This document shows positions 22,865 through 31,645 of a stretch of DNA of 64,000 nt, piece after piece. The DNA comes from Streptomyces sedi. Lineage in GTDB: Bacteria > Actinomycetota > Actinomycetes > Streptomycetales > Streptomycetaceae. The first letter of the stretch is position 1; every line of letters begins with the position of its first letter. The DNA is taken from assembly GCF_006335015.1 (NCBI RefSeq), contig NZ_VDGT01000002.1, positions 124,001 through 188,000 of the forward strand, given 5' to 3'. The translations under genes were made by a program, and so were the position numbers. The notes below the pieces were generated by a model, which did not search any database, was not told the origin of the DNA, and was given only the letters and a program-made list of their open reading frames with translations.

Positions 22865-24463
22865 TCAGCTCTCTTCGGTCACGGGCCGGCCGGTGGCGTC
22901 GACGGCGCCCACGTCGGTCCTGGTCATCAGTCGCATCAGGCCCTCCTGGGTGGCCTCGGCGCGGTCCAGCACCCCGGTCATCCGGCCGAAGGCCATGGTG
23001 GCGATCCGGTCGCAGACCCCCAGCAGCTCGGACAGCTCGGAGGAGATCACCACCACCGCCTTTCCCTGCGCGGCGAGCTGGTCGATCACGGTGTAGATCT
23101 CGGCCTTGGCGCCGACGTCGATGCCGCGCGTCGGCTCGTCGAGGATCAGCACCTGTGGCTCGGCGTTGATCCACTGGCTGAGCACGACCTTCTGCTGGTT
23201 GCCGCCGCTGAGGCGGCCGACCTGTTCGAAGACCGTGGGGGCCTTGATGTTCATCGAGCCGCGGTACCGCTCCGCGACCCGCCGTTCCCCGTGGGCGTCC
23301 ACCACACCGTGCCGCGCCATCCGGGGGAGGGCGGCCAGCGAGATGTTGCGGCTGATGGTGTCGATCAGGTTGAGCCCGTAGGTCTTGCGGTCCTCCGTGA
23401 CATAGGCGATGCCGTGTCCGACGGCCTCCGCCACCGTCCGCGTCGAGACCTCCCGGCCGTGCAGCTCCACGGAGCCGCGGACGTAACGGCCCCAGGAGCG
23501 CCCGAAGACGCTCATCGCCAACTCGGTGCGCCCGGCGCCCATCAGCCCCGCGATGCCCAGGATCTCCCCGTGGCGCACCTCGAACGAGACGGAGTCCACC
23601 ACGGTCCTGCCGGTGTCCACCGGGTGCCGCACCGTCCAGTCCCGCACGGTGAGCGCGACCTGTCCGGCGCGCTCACCGGTGTAGGGGGTGCGGTCGGGGT
23701 AGAACTGGTCGAGCTCACGCCCGACCATCCGCGTGATCAGCTGCTCGTCGCTGACGGTGGCCGGCCCGCCGACGGAGCCCCGGACGGCGAGCGTCTCGAT
23801 GGAACGCCCGTCGCGCAGCACCGTGACCGTGTCGGCGACCTGCCGGATCTCGTTGAGCTTGTGCGAGATCAGGATGCAGGAGATGCCCTGGTCGCGGAGT
23901 TCGCCGATCAGCCCGAGCAGCTTGCGGCTGTCCTCGTCGTTGAGCGCGGCCGTCGGCTCGTCGAGGATCAGCAGCTTGACCCGCTTGGCGAGCGCCTTGG
24001 CGATCTCCACCAACTGCTGCTTGCCGACGCCCAGTTCGGCGATGCGGGTGCCGGGCCGCTCGTCGAGCCCGACGCGGCGCAGCAGCCGTTCGGTCTCCAC
24101 CAGCGTGGAGGACCAGCTGATCACGCCGCGCGCGGCGCGTTCGTTGCCCAGGAAGATGTTCTCCGCGATGGACAGCTGCGGGACGAGCGCCAGCTCCTGG
24201 TGGATGATCACGATGCCGTGCCGCTCGCTGGCACGGATGTCGCGGAACGCGCAGAGCTCCCCCTCGAAGCGGATCTCTCCGCCGTAGGAGCCGTGCGGAT
24301 GGACCCCGCTGAGCACCTTCATCAGGGTCGACTTGCCGGCGCCGTTCTCGCCGCAGACGGCGTGCACCTCGCCGGCGCGCACCGAGATGTCGACCCCGTC
24401 CAGGGCCCGGACCCCGGGGAAGGACTTGGTGATGCCGCGCATCTCCAGCACGTGCTGTGTCAT
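22865..24463 (-). CDS. Sugar ABC transporter ATPase with two nucleotide domains (XylG/GguA-type)
   Basis: The 532-residue protein joins two ABC domains. The first has Walker [10 protein letters not shown], signature [15 protein letters not shown] and Walker [12 protein letters not shown]. The second has the degenerate Walker [11 protein letters not shown], signature [14 protein letters not shown] and Walker [17 protein letters not shown]. This arrangement is diagnostic of monosaccharide importers, where the second site is less active. It lies 26 bp after the lipoprotein gene and 1 bp before the permease. It powers uptake at the cytoplasmic face. Confidence 0.93.
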   Translation of the reverse strand: MTQHVLEMRGITKSFPGVRALDGVDISVRAGEVHAVCGENGAGKSTLMKVLSGVHPHGSYGGEIRFEGELCAFRDIRASERHGIVIIHQELALVPQLSIAENIFLGNERAARGVISWSSTLVETERLLRRVGLDERPGTRIAELGVGKQQLVEIAKALAKRVKLLILDEPTAALNDEDSRKLLGLIGELRDQGISCILISHKLNEIRQVADTVTVLRDGRSIETLAVRGSVGGPATVSDEQLITRMVGRELDQFYPDRTPYTGERAGQVALTVRDWTVRHPVDTGRTVVDSVSFEVRHGEILGIAGLMGAGRTELAMSVFGRSWGRYVRGSVELHGREVSTRTVAEAVGHGIAYVTEDRKTYGLNLIDTISRNISLAALPRMARHGVVDAHGERRVAERYRGSMNIKAPTVFEQVGRLSGGNQQKVVLSQWINAEPQVLILDEPTRGIDVGAKAEIYTVIDQLAAQGKAVVVISSELSELLGVCDRIATMAFGRMTGVLDRAEATQEGLMRLMTRTDVGAVDATGRPVTEES

Positions 24464-24489
24464 GGCGTGCTCCCTGTCTCCGCCCCGCC

Positions 24490-25596
24490 TCAGCCGTTCA
24501 CCTGGGCCTCGGTGTAGTACTCCTCCTCGATCAGCAGCTCGTAGTTGTCCGCGTCGATGCTGACCGGTTCCAGCAGGTAGGCGGGGACCACCTTGACGCC
24601 GTTGTCGTAGCTCTCGGTGTCGTTGACCTCGGGTTCCTCGCCGGAGAGCAGCGCGTCGCCCATCGCGACGGCCAGCCTGGCGAGTTCCCTGGTGTCCTTG
24701 TAGACGGTCTGGGTCTGCTCGCCCAGGACGATCGACTTCACGGAGGCCAACTCGGCGTCCTGGCCTGTCACCACGGGGAAGGGCCGGTCGCCCGAGCCGT
24801 AGCCGACGCTGCGGAGGGCGGAGAGCACGCCGATGGACATGCCGTCGTAGGGGGAGAGCACCGCGTCCAGCGGCTCGCCCCGGTAGTGCGCGGTGAGCAG
24901 GTCGTCCATCCGGTTCTGGGCGATGCCGCCGTCCCAGCGCTCGGTGGTGATCTCGTTCATCTCGGTCTGCCCGCTGCGGACGACGAGTTGACCACTCTCC
25001 AGATACGGGTCGAGGACGCTCATGGCGCCCTCGAAGAAGTAACGTGTGTTGTTGTCGTCGGGCGAGCCGGCGAAGAGTTCGATGTTGAACGCCTCGTCCG
25101 TGTTCTCCTCAAGCCCGAGCGCGTCCACGATGTACTGGCCCTGGAGTTCGCCGACCTTGCTGTTGTCGAAGGTGGCGTAGGAGTCGACGTGCTCCGAGTT
25201 CAGCAGCAGCCGGTCGTAGGAGACCACCGGGATGCCGGCGTCGGCGGCCTGCTGGAGGACGTTTCCTAACGAGGAGCCGTCGATGGCGGCGATCACCAGC
25301 AGGTCGTGCCCCCTGGCGATCATGTTCTCGATCTGGGATATCTGGTTCTCGACGCGGTTCTCGCCGTACTGGAGGTCCGCTTCGTAGCCGGCCTCCTCGA
25401 AGAGCGAGACCACGTTGTCGCCGTCGGCGATCCACCGTTCCGAGGACTTGGTGGGCATCGCGATGCCGACGGTTCCCCCCTCGGCGTCGTCGTCGCGACC
25501 ACCACCCCCGCCCGAGTCCTGGCCGCAGGCGGCCAGTGGCAGGGTGAGGGCGGCGACGACCGCGAGGGTGCGGGTAGCGGCTCGTGCACGAGACAT
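24490..25596 (-). CDS. ChvE-type sugar-binding lipoprotein
   Basis: The 368-residue protein has a lipoprotein signal ending LPLAAC with lipidated Cys24, an acidic Gly-rich linker, then a two-lobe periplasmic-binding fold starting [39 protein letters not shown] and [17 protein letters not shown] match the multiple-sugar/xylose binding proteins ChvE and XylF. It binds sugar outside the membrane and delivers it to the permease. The start lies 7 bp after the TIM-barrel gene's stop, so the transporter is co-transcribed with the catabolic genes. ChvE relatives bind arabinose, galactose, glucose or xylose; which applies cannot be read here. Confidence 0.92.
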   Translation of the reverse strand: MSRARAATRTLAVVAALTLPLAACGQDSGGGGGRDDDAEGGTVGIAMPTKSSERWIADGDNVVSLFEEAGYEADLQYGENRVENQISQIENMIARGHDLLVIAAIDGSSLGNVLQQAADAGIPVVSYDRLLLNSEHVDSYATFDNSKVGELQGQYIVDALGLEENTDEAFNIELFAGSPDDNNTRYFFEGAMSVLDPYLESGQLVVRSGQTEMNEITTERWDGGIAQNRMDDLLTAHYRGEPLDAVLSPYDGMSIGVLSALRSVGYGSGDRPFPVVTGQDAELASVKSIVLGEQTQTVYKDTRELARLAVAMGDALLSGEEPEVNDTESYDNGVKVVPAYLLEPVSIDADNYELLIEEEYYTEAQVNG

Positions 25597-25603
25597 GTGA
25601 CGG

Positions 25604-26668
25604 TCACGTCCTTTCGACGGGTGACACCTCGTCCGCTGTGCTGGTGTTGCCGTTCGAGGATGGGGTGTCGACGGGTGGGTGGGAAGTGGTCGGAGTGTGC
25701 TGTGTGGTTTCGGAAGGGAAACGGCGCAGCGTTCCCGGCAGCCGGGAGCCGAGCGGCGACATGCCGCCGTCGGCGCCGATCCTGGCCAGCTGGTCCAGGG
25801 CCAGCCGGCCCCTGCGGACGCGTTCCCTGGCCGAGGCGAGGGTGACGTCCCGCAGATGGGCGCCGTACGGGTAGATCGCCGGCGCCTTGCTCAGGCCGAA
25901 CTTGAGGTAGATCGGCGCCCCGCGCCGCACCAGCTCGGCGGTCTCGTGCATCCGGACGAAGCCCCCGAGGTCGTCCGGCGCCTCCAGGTAGAAGTCCAGC
26001 GGCACCCGGGTCACCCGGCGGATCTCGGCCAGGTGCTCCAGCGTCAGGTCCGAGGGGACGTTGACCGAGTCGGCGCCCAGGCCCTCGTGGACGGAGACCG
26101 CGACCGGGTTGACCGGGCCGATCAGCGCGGAGACCTTGAAGGTGGTGTCGGCGGGCAACTCGCCGGCGGCGCGCAGCCGGTGGAGCGTCCACAGCACGCC
26201 CTCGTCGGCGACCAGCAGGCAGCGCACGCCCAGCGCGGTCGCGCGCAGCGCGTCCTCGACGCAGCCGGCGACCGCGCGCTGGCCGCGGGCGCGCAGCCCG
26301 CCGCCGCCGGAGGCGGTGCGGGTCGCGGCGCCGATGTCCCACGTGCCGCGGGGGCCGGTGAAGAGGCACAGCTCGACGCCGGCGGCGGCGCAGGCGTCCA
26401 CCATCTCGGTGATCTCGGCGTCGGTCAGCATCCACACGCCGCTGCCCTGGCTGATCCGGTGCACCGGAACGTCCAGCCTGGCGGCCTCGGAGAGCACCGT
26501 GGCCAGCGCCTCGGGACCCTCGACCGACGGTATCTCGGTGCGCCAGGAGCCGCCGTCGGGGAAGGCGTGCGGGGAGGTCTCGGACGGGAGTTCGACCGGC
26601 GGCGCGTAGCCGAGCGCTGCCAGCGCGGCGTCGCCGGGGCGGGAGGAGGGGGCGGCGGGGTCAGACAC
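25604..26668 (-). CDS. Unassigned TIM-barrel-like protein in the sugar operon
   Basis: The 354-residue protein is not recognised as any named enzyme. Alternating strands and helices (VPVHRISQG, GVELCLFTG, VRCLLVADEG, TTFKVSALIG, VPLDFYLEAP, APIYLKFGLSK) suggest a beta/alpha barrel of the kind found in aldolases and U32-like proteins. Lys residues in TFKVSALIG and IYLKFGLSK could form a Schiff base, but this is speculation. The start is GTG at 26668 with GGAG 5 bp before it; the frame continues upstream as antisense shadow. A half-operator lies 21-33 bp upstream, giving possible internal control. From position it should act on the keto-acid made by the dehydratase, or on a neighbour of that pathway. 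The last 40 residues are low-complexity. Confidence 0.65.
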   Translation of the reverse strand: MSDPAAPSSRPGDAALAALGYAPPVELPSETSPHAFPDGGSWRTEIPSVEGPEALATVLSEAARLDVPVHRISQGSGVWMLTDAEITEMVDACAAAGVELCLFTGPRGTWDIGAATRTASGGGGLRARGQRAVAGCVEDALRATALGVRCLLVADEGVLWTLHRLRAAGELPADTTFKVSALIGPVNPVAVSVHEGLGADSVNVPSDLTLEHLAEIRRVTRVPLDFYLEAPDDLGGFVRMHETAELVRRGAPIYLKFGLSKAPAIYPYGAHLRDVTLASARERVRRGRLALDQLARIGADGGMSPLGSRLPGTLRRFPSETTQHTPTTSHPPVDTPSSNGNTSTADEVSPVERT

Positions 26669-26688
26669 GATGCTCCAGACGTGCGATC

Positions 26689-26713
26689 GTTCGGTATCTC
26701 GATCAAGGTTCGG
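26689..26713. promoter_or_regulatory. Half-operator before the TIM-barrel gene
   Basis: GTTCGGTATCTCG (26689-26701) matches the half-site shared by the palindromes at 1801, 5066 and 28970. The expected second half at 26711-26723 is poor, but GTTCGG recurs at 26708-26713, 19 bp on. It sits in the 86-bp gap between the dehydrogenase and TIM-barrel genes, suggesting weaker internal control by the same regulator. Confidence 0.5.
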
Positions 26714-26754
26714 TTGGGTAGGCGGCGACGCTGCCGCCGGGGGCCCGCCGGGCC

Positions 26755-27783
26755 TCAGCGCGCCCCGGGCCTCAGCAGCACCTTGCCCACCTCGGGATCG
26801 CCGCTGCCGACCAGTCTCATCGCTTCCCCGAACGACGTGAGGGGAAGCTGGTGCGAGACGAGTTTCTCGGGGCGCAGCAGACCGTGGTTGAAGCAGTGCA
26901 CAGCGTAGGACCAGGCGGCCGGCGGGGCGCCGAAGACGCCGTGCACCGACAGCTGGTTGACCAGCAGCTCCACCGGGTCGAGGCCCCGCGCGCCCGGCTC
27001 CGGCACACCCGTCAGCACCACCCGGCCGCCCCTGCGGGCCAGCCCGCAGGCGTCGGCGGCCGTGCCGGGCGCCCCCGCGGTCTCCAACACCAGGTCGAAC
27101 CCGCCCCGTTCGCCGTCCAGCCGGTCGGGCGCCACCGCGCGGCTCGCGCCCAGCTCGGCGGCCAACTCCCGCGGGCGCGCCCGGGGATCGACCGCCAGCA
27201 GCTCGACGGGCGTGGAGGCGCCCAGCAGTTGGACCGCCAGCAGCCCCAACGTGCCGCAGCCCAGCACCGCCACCCGTTCGCCCGCCCTGGGCGCGGCGCG
27301 CAGCACGGCCGCGGCGACCACCGCCGCCGGTTCGAGCAGCGCGGCGGACGTCAGGTCGACCTCGGGCGCCAGCAGATGCAACAGCCGGGCGGGCACGACC
27401 AGTTGGTCGGCGAACGCGCCCGGCTCGGTGAAGCCGGTCTCCGCGTACCCCGTGGTGCACAGCGTCGGCTCGCCCGAGCGGCAGCGCTCGCAGCGCTGGC
27501 AGGCGCGGAAGCCCTCGGCCACCGTGCCGCGCCCGACCAGCGCCGGGTCCACGCCCTCGCCCACCGCCTCGACCACGCCCGACCACTCGTGGCCCGGCAC
27601 CACCGGGTAGCGCACGTACTCGGCCGGCCGGGTCCCGTCGAACAGCTCCCGGTCGCTGGCGCACACCCCGGCCGCGTGCACCGCCACCCGCACTTCGCCG
27701 GGGCCCGGCTCCGGCGCCGGGCCCTCGACCAGCCGGAACGCGCCGGGCCGCTCGACCAGGACGCTGCGCACCGGCCGGCTCAC
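26755..27783 (-). CDS. Zinc-dependent medium-chain alcohol/sugar dehydrogenase
   Basis: The 342-residue protein is a classical zinc MDR enzyme. The catalytic-zinc residues lie in GVCASD and PGHEWSGVV, the structural zinc site is CQRCERCRSGEPTLC, and the NAD(P) loop is VLGCGTLGLLAVQLLG. The group includes threonine, sorbitol and galactitol/arabinitol dehydrogenases. GTG at 27783 overlaps the dehydratase stop by four bases, so the two are coupled. In an oxidative pathway it would oxidise the sugar or a sugar alcohol. The substrate is inferred from context only. Confidence 0.88.
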   Translation of the reverse strand: MSRPVRSVLVERPGAFRLVEGPAPEPGPGEVRVAVHAAGVCASDRELFDGTRPAEYVRYPVVPGHEWSGVVEAVGEGVDPALVGRGTVAEGFRACQRCERCRSGEPTLCTTGYAETGFTEPGAFADQLVVPARLLHLLAPEVDLTSAALLEPAAVVAAAVLRAAPRAGERVAVLGCGTLGLLAVQLLGASTPVELLAVDPRARPRELAAELGASRAVAPDRLDGERGGFDLVLETAGAPGTAADACGLARRGGRVVLTGVPEPGARGLDPVELLVNQLSVHGVFGAPPAAWSYAVHCFNHGLLRPEKLVSHQLPLTSFGEAMRLVGSGDPEVGKVLLRPGAR

Positions 27784-28952
27784 CGCGTGCCTTCCCCGCT
27801 GCCCTCGCGCTTCTCCCAGCCCTCGGCCCACAGGTCGAACCTGGCCTGCTGCTGGGGGAACTCGGCCGCCGCGTCCGTGTCCAGCGAGACGCCGAGCCCC
27901 GGCTCCTCGGAGAGCGTGAAGTAGCCGTCCACCACCTGGGGCGCGCCCCGGACGACCTTCTTGATCTCCGCGTCCGCGAAGTCGTTGAAGTGTTCCAGGA
28001 TCTTGAAGTTCGGTGTGCAGCCGGCCAGTTGGAGGCTCGCGGCGGTGAGCACCGAGCCGCCCACGTTGTGCGGCGCCATCAGCACGTAGTGCGTCTCGGC
28101 CGTCGCGGCCAGCTTGCGCATCTCGCCGATGCCGCCGAGGTGCCCCAGATCGGGCTGGATGATGTCGGCCGCCTGCGACTCGAACAGCTCCCGGAACTCG
28201 ATCCGGTCGTGGATGCGCTCGCCGGTCGCGATCGGCAGCGTGGTCTTCTCCGCGACCTTCTTCAGCGCCTTCAGGTTCTCCGGCGGCACCGGCTCCTCCA
28301 GCCAGGAGGGGGCGAACGGCTCCAGCTCCCGCGCCAGCCGGATCGCCGTCGCCGGGCTGAACCGCCCGTGCATCTCCAGCAGCAGCTCGCGCTCGGGCCC
28401 TATCGCGTCCCGCACCGCCTCGACCAGGGAGAGGGAACGAACGGTCTCCGCGTGGTCCAGCTCGAAGCTCCCGGTGCCGAACGGGTCCAGCTTCAGCGCC
28501 AGATACCCGCGGTCCACCACGGTCTTCGCCGCCTCGTGGAACGCCTCGGGGGTCCGCTCGACGGTGTACCAGCCGTTGGCGTACGCCTTGACCCGGTTGT
28601 CCGAGGCGTCGGCCCTGCCACCGAGCAGCTGCCAGACCGGCACCCCGAGCGCCTGGCCCTTGATGTCCCAACAGGCCATCTCCACGCAGGCGATGCCGGA
28701 CATCACGATCTCGCCCGCGCGCCCGTAGTCCCCGGTCTTCATCCGCCGGACCAGGTCCTCCACGGCGAACGGGTCGGAGCCGGCGACATGGTTGACCTCG
28801 GCCTCCCTGAGGTAACCCAGGAGTGCGTCGGTGTGGCCCAGCATCCGTGTCTCGCCGACGCCGGTCAGTCCTTCGTCGGTGTGGACCTGTACGTAGGTGA
28901 GATTGCGCCACGGGGTGCCCACGACATGGGTGCTGATACCGGTGATGCGCAC
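27780..28952 (-). CDS. Sugar-acid dehydratase, enolase superfamily (galactonate-dehydratase-like)
   Basis: This 390-residue protein has the enolase fold: capping domain (1-125) and barrel. Metal ligands Glu193 (LLEMHGRF), Glu219 (WLEEPV) and Glu245 (ATGERIH) are 26 residues apart, as in the mandelate racemase group. The His295/Asp268 dyad is in APHN and IIQPDLGH, as in D-galactonate dehydratases. The usual K-x-K base is instead Lys154-x-Asp156 in LKLDPFG. It would remove water from an aldonic acid to give a 2-keto-3-deoxy acid. It leads the operon; GTG at 28952 has GGAGG 8 bp upstream and a palindromic operator beyond. Exact substrate (arabinonate, galactonate, fuconate) is not fixed. Confidence 0.87.
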   Translation of the reverse strand: MRITGISTHVVGTPWRNLTYVQVHTDEGLTGVGETRMLGHTDALLGYLREAEVNHVAGSDPFAVEDLVRRMKTGDYGRAGEIVMSGIACVEMACWDIKGQALGVPVWQLLGGRADASDNRVKAYANGWYTVERTPEAFHEAAKTVVDRGYLALKLDPFGTGSFELDHAETVRSLSLVEAVRDAIGPERELLLEMHGRFSPATAIRLARELEPFAPSWLEEPVPPENLKALKKVAEKTTLPIATGERIHDRIEFRELFESQAADIIQPDLGHLGGIGEMRKLAATAETHYVLMAPHNVGGSVLTAASLQLAGCTPNFKILEHFNDFADAEIKKVVRGAPQVVDGYFTLSEEPGLGVSLDTDAAAEFPQQQARFDLWAEGWEKREGSGEGTR

Positions 28953-28969
28953 GGCCTGGACCTCCGCCT

Positions 28970-29004
28970 GTTCGGTATTTCGTCATACGTTCGAAATGCT
29001 GAGC
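28970..29004. promoter_or_regulatory. 13-9-13 palindrome, probable operator of the sugar operon
   Basis: GTTCGGTATTTCG (28970-28982), a 9-bp spacer and CGAAATGCTGAGC (28992-29004) reproduce the iclR and GH51 operators; the second half matches the consensus at 11 of 13 positions. It ends 18 bp before the dehydratase GTG on the minus strand and overlaps the ribosome-site side of the leader. Repression by the IclR protein in the absence of sugar is inferred. Confidence 0.7.
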
Positions 29005-29140
29005 AGAACGTAACCACCCCGGCGTTGCGCCGTCAATGGCGCGGAGCGGTTCCTCTGACGGGGGTTGGGGATGGCGGGTGGTGCCCCGGCGCGGCTTCCC
29101 GGCCGGGGCGTCGATCCGGGCCGCCCCGGGGCGGCCCGGA

Positions 29141-30205
29141 TCAGGGCGCGACGGGCTTGGCCAGGCCGGTGACCCCCTCCTCGTGGGCTTCGGCCAGCGG
29201 GACATAGCCCTGGCGCTGGTAGAGGGAGAGGTTGCGGTGGCTGGTGGCACCCGTGGACAGCACGATCCGGCTGTGGCCCTCGCCGCTCCGCTCGGCCTGG
29301 CCCAGCAGCCAACGGCCCACTCCCAGCCCGCGCAGGTCGGGGGCGACGGCGAGCCGTCCCACGTGCAGATCGGTCCCGGTGCGCCGGGTGCGGACCATGC
29401 CCAGGAGCCGGCCGTCCCGCCAGAGGCCGATGGCGTGCCAGTCCTCCAGCCAGCCGCGCACGTCGGCCGGCGTCTCGTGGAGCGCGGGGATCTTCCACGT
29501 GTCGTTGGCGAGCGCCTCCTCCAGCCAGCAGCAGCGCTGCAACACGGTCACCTCGGGCGCGTCGTCCGGGCCGAGCCGGCGCGCGTAGGAGCCGGGGAGC
29601 GGCCCCTCGACGGAGGTCGCCCGCGCGCGTTCACGCAGCGGGGCCAGCGCCCGCGAGACCCGCGTCAGCTCGGCCAGCATCCCGCGCGCCGCGTCCACAT
29701 GGCGCGCGTCGGGGTCCAGGCGGTCCCCGCGCATCGCGTCCGCGATCCGCAGCGCCACGGTGGCTCCCAGGGGGACCAGCCGCAGGGCGGTCACGACCTG
29801 CTTCGCGTGCTGGACGGCACGGGTGCCGGCCGAGGTGTGGCCGTAGCTGACGAAGCCGACCGGCTTCCAGGCCCACTCCGGGCTCAGATAGTCCAGGGCG
29901 TTCTTCAGCGTCGCCGGCATCCCGAAGTTGTACTCCGGGGTGATGACCACGAAGCCGTCCGCGTCGTCGACCATCCGGCTCCAGCGGCGGCTGTGCTCGT
30001 GGTGGTGGACGCCGGTCGCGGGGTGCTCCTCCTCGTCCAGGAACGGCAGGTCCAGCTCGCCGATCGACACGGGCACGAGGTCGACGCCCAGCTCCTCGGC
30101 GCTGGGCGCGAGCGCGTCGGCCAGCCACCGCCCGACGGCGGGGCCGAGGGCGTGGGGGCGGGTGCTGGTGGTCAGGAGGAGAACACGCGGGCGTTTCGTT
30201 GTCAT
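29141..30205 (-). CDS. Fusion of NADPH-dependent FMN reductase and GNAT acetyltransferase
   Basis: The 354-residue protein has two domains. Residues 1-190 are a flavodoxin-like reductase with the family mark TPEYNFGMPATLKNALDYL and VGFVSYGHTSAGTRAVQH. Residues 205-354 are a GNAT fold with acetyl-CoA motif VGRLAVAPDLRGLGVGRWLL and end strand NLSLYQRQGYVPL. Each half normally occurs alone; the joined form suggests linked chemistry, for example reduction then N-acetylation of a nitro- or quinone-type toxicant. The ATG at 30205 lies in a palindrome shared with the divergent MarR gene, which probably represses both. No ribosome site precedes it, so the transcript may be leaderless. Confidence 0.83.
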   Translation of the reverse strand: MTTKRPRVLLLTTSTRPHALGPAVGRWLADALAPSAEELGVDLVPVSIGELDLPFLDEEEHPATGVHHHEHSRRWSRMVDDADGFVVITPEYNFGMPATLKNALDYLSPEWAWKPVGFVSYGHTSAGTRAVQHAKQVVTALRLVPLGATVALRIADAMRGDRLDPDARHVDAARGMLAELTRVSRALAPLRERARATSVEGPLPGSYARRLGPDDAPEVTVLQRCCWLEEALANDTWKIPALHETPADVRGWLEDWHAIGLWRDGRLLGMVRTRRTGTDLHVGRLAVAPDLRGLGVGRWLLGQAERSGEGHSRIVLSTGATSHRNLSLYQRQGYVPLAEAHEEGVTGLAKPVAP

Positions 30206-30237
30206 GGAAACGAAATTACCGATAGCTTGGTTCCATG
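30203..30237. promoter_or_regulatory. Divergent leaderless promoter with inverted ATGGAAAC / GGTTCCAT ends
   Basis: Only 29 bp separate the two start codons (30205 minus, 30235 plus). The outer 8 bp on each side form an inverted pair ATGGAAAC/GGTTCCAT, matching at 7 of 8 positions and containing both ATGs. There is no room for ribosome sites, so both mRNAs probably begin at the ATG. MarR binding here would block both genes. Confidence 0.5.
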
Positions 30238-30699
30238 TCAACGAACGAAGGTGGCGCCCCCGTCGACTGGCTCGCACCCGACCAGGAACGCGACTGGCGG
30301 GCGTATCTGCGCATGGTCACGGCCGTCCAGGTCCGCACCGCACGGGACCTCGCCGTGCTCGGCCTGTCCGAGCCGGACTACGAGGTGCTCAGCACCCTCT
30401 CCGAACGCCCCGACGGCACCAGCACGTTGCGCGCACAGGCCGCCAAGATGGGCTGGTCGCGCAGCCGCCTCTCCCGGCACGCCTCCCGGATGGAGGCCCG
30501 CGCGCTCATCAGCCGCGCCCCCGACCCCGCCGACGGCCGGGGCTGCCTGCTCGTCCTCACCCCGACCGGCTGGGACACGCTGCGGGAGGCCGCCCCCTCC
30601 CACGCGGCCTCCGTGCGCCGCCACTTCGTCGACCGCCTCACCCCCGACGAGCTGGCGGCCCTCGGCCGCATCGCGCGCAAGCTCGCCGACGACCGGTAG
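30235..30699 (+). CDS. MarR-family regulator
   Basis: The 154-residue protein is a complete MarR winged helix. It has LGLSEPDYEVLSTLSERPDGTSTLRAQAAKMGWSRSRLSRHASRMEARALISR, then wing DPADGRGCLLVLTPTGW and a C-terminal dimer helix. It is divergent from the FMN-reductase/GNAT fusion with a shared 29-bp promoter. An electrophile or nitroaromatic effector is plausible from the partner but not shown. Confidence 0.88.
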   Translation: MSTNEGGAPVDWLAPDQERDWRAYLRMVTAVQVRTARDLAVLGLSEPDYEVLSTLSERPDGTSTLRAQAAKMGWSRSRLSRHASRMEARALISRAPDPADGRGCLLVLTPTGWDTLREAAPSHAASVRRHFVDRLTPDELAALGRIARKLADDR

Positions 30700-30733
30700 G
30701 GCGGCCGGCGGGGCGGCCGGGCGGGGGCGGGCC

Positions 30734-31645
30734 CTACTCGACCGGGTCCCTGGTGACCTCCTCGTACGCGAGCGCGGCGAGCGTCGACTGGCCCTCGCGG
30801 TTGGGATGGAACCAGTCCCAGTCGCTGATGTGGTCCCGGGTGAAGTCGTAGTCGTACACGGCGCCCCCGTCGTAGCGGCAGAGCACGTCCGCCGCGCAGA
30901 CCTCGGACAGCGCCTCGTTGTACGCCCGCACCCGCTCGCTGACCTCACCGCGGCGCGCGGTCGCCTCGTCCCCCTGCTCGTCGGCGTCCGCCAGCATCGA
31001 CGGGCAGATGTTCGCCAACGTCCACACCGTCCGCGCCAGCATCGAACCCCGGCCCTCCGACCACAGCCGCTCCAGGTCGGGCACGCTGGAGACATAGACC
31101 CCGGACTCCGGCAGGCCCTCCCTGAGCACCGCCAGCGTCTCCGTGAAGTCGGCCCTGAACTCCGCCACCGGCGTCATCTCCGAGACGTCCGTCGCGCAGG
31201 CGTCGTTGCCGCCGATCAGCACCGTCACCAACTCCGGCCCGCGCGCGACCGCCTCGACGGCCTGCGCCGGCAGGTCGGCCATCACCGCCCCCGACTCCGC
31301 CACGTTCCACGAGCTGTCGGCCACCGCCTCCGCGCCGAGCAGCTGCCGGGCGAGGCTGTCCACCTCGTCGTCGGTGCCCGTGGCCCACGACACCTCGGGG
31401 CAGTCGGCCAACAGTGAGCACGCGTCAAAGCCGCGGGTGATGGAGTCACCCATCGCCGCTATGGAAGCGGGTTCGGTGTTCCACTCCGGCTCGGGTTCCT
31501 CCCGGGCCTCGGGCGCCCCGGCGCCCGAGGAGGCGTCACCCTCCCCGTCGGTGCCGCCTTCGGTCTCCTGACCGGCCGAAGTGCAGCCCAGCAGCAGCGC
31601 GGAGAGAGCCAGTGAGGCGAGCGGAACACGGAGTCGGACGTTCAT
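30734..31645 (-). CDS. SGNH/GDSL-family esterase lipoprotein
   Basis: The 303-residue protein has a lipobox ALLLGC with Cys21, an acidic linker of about 40 residues, then an SGNH hydrolase. The nucleophile is Ser68 in GDSIT, the oxyanion Asn is in IGGND, and the Asp/His pair is in DWFHPN. Six or more Cys in the mature part suggest disulphides, as in the Streptomyces secreted lipases of this fold. It would hydrolyse esters at the outer membrane face. The substrate is unknown. It converges with the MarR gene. Confidence 0.88.
   Translation of the reverse strand: MNVRLRVPLASLALSALLLGCTSAGQETEGGTDGEGDASSGAGAPEAREEPEPEWNTEPASIAAMGDSITRGFDACSLLADCPEVSWATGTDDEVDSLARQLLGAEAVADSSWNVAESGAVMADLPAQAVEAVARGPELVTVLIGGNDACATDVSEMTPVAEFRADFTETLAVLREGLPESGVYVSSVPDLERLWSEGRGSMLARTVWTLANICPSMLADADEQGDEATARRGEVSERVRAYNEALSEVCAADVLCRYDGGAVYDYDFTRDHISDWDWFHPNREGQSTLAALAYEEVTRDPVE

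Noticed and set aside
20332..28952. A xylose-isomerase type pathway for the sugar operon
   Set aside because: No isomerase or sugar kinase is present; a dehydrogenase, dehydratase and nearby lactonase point to an oxidative route instead.
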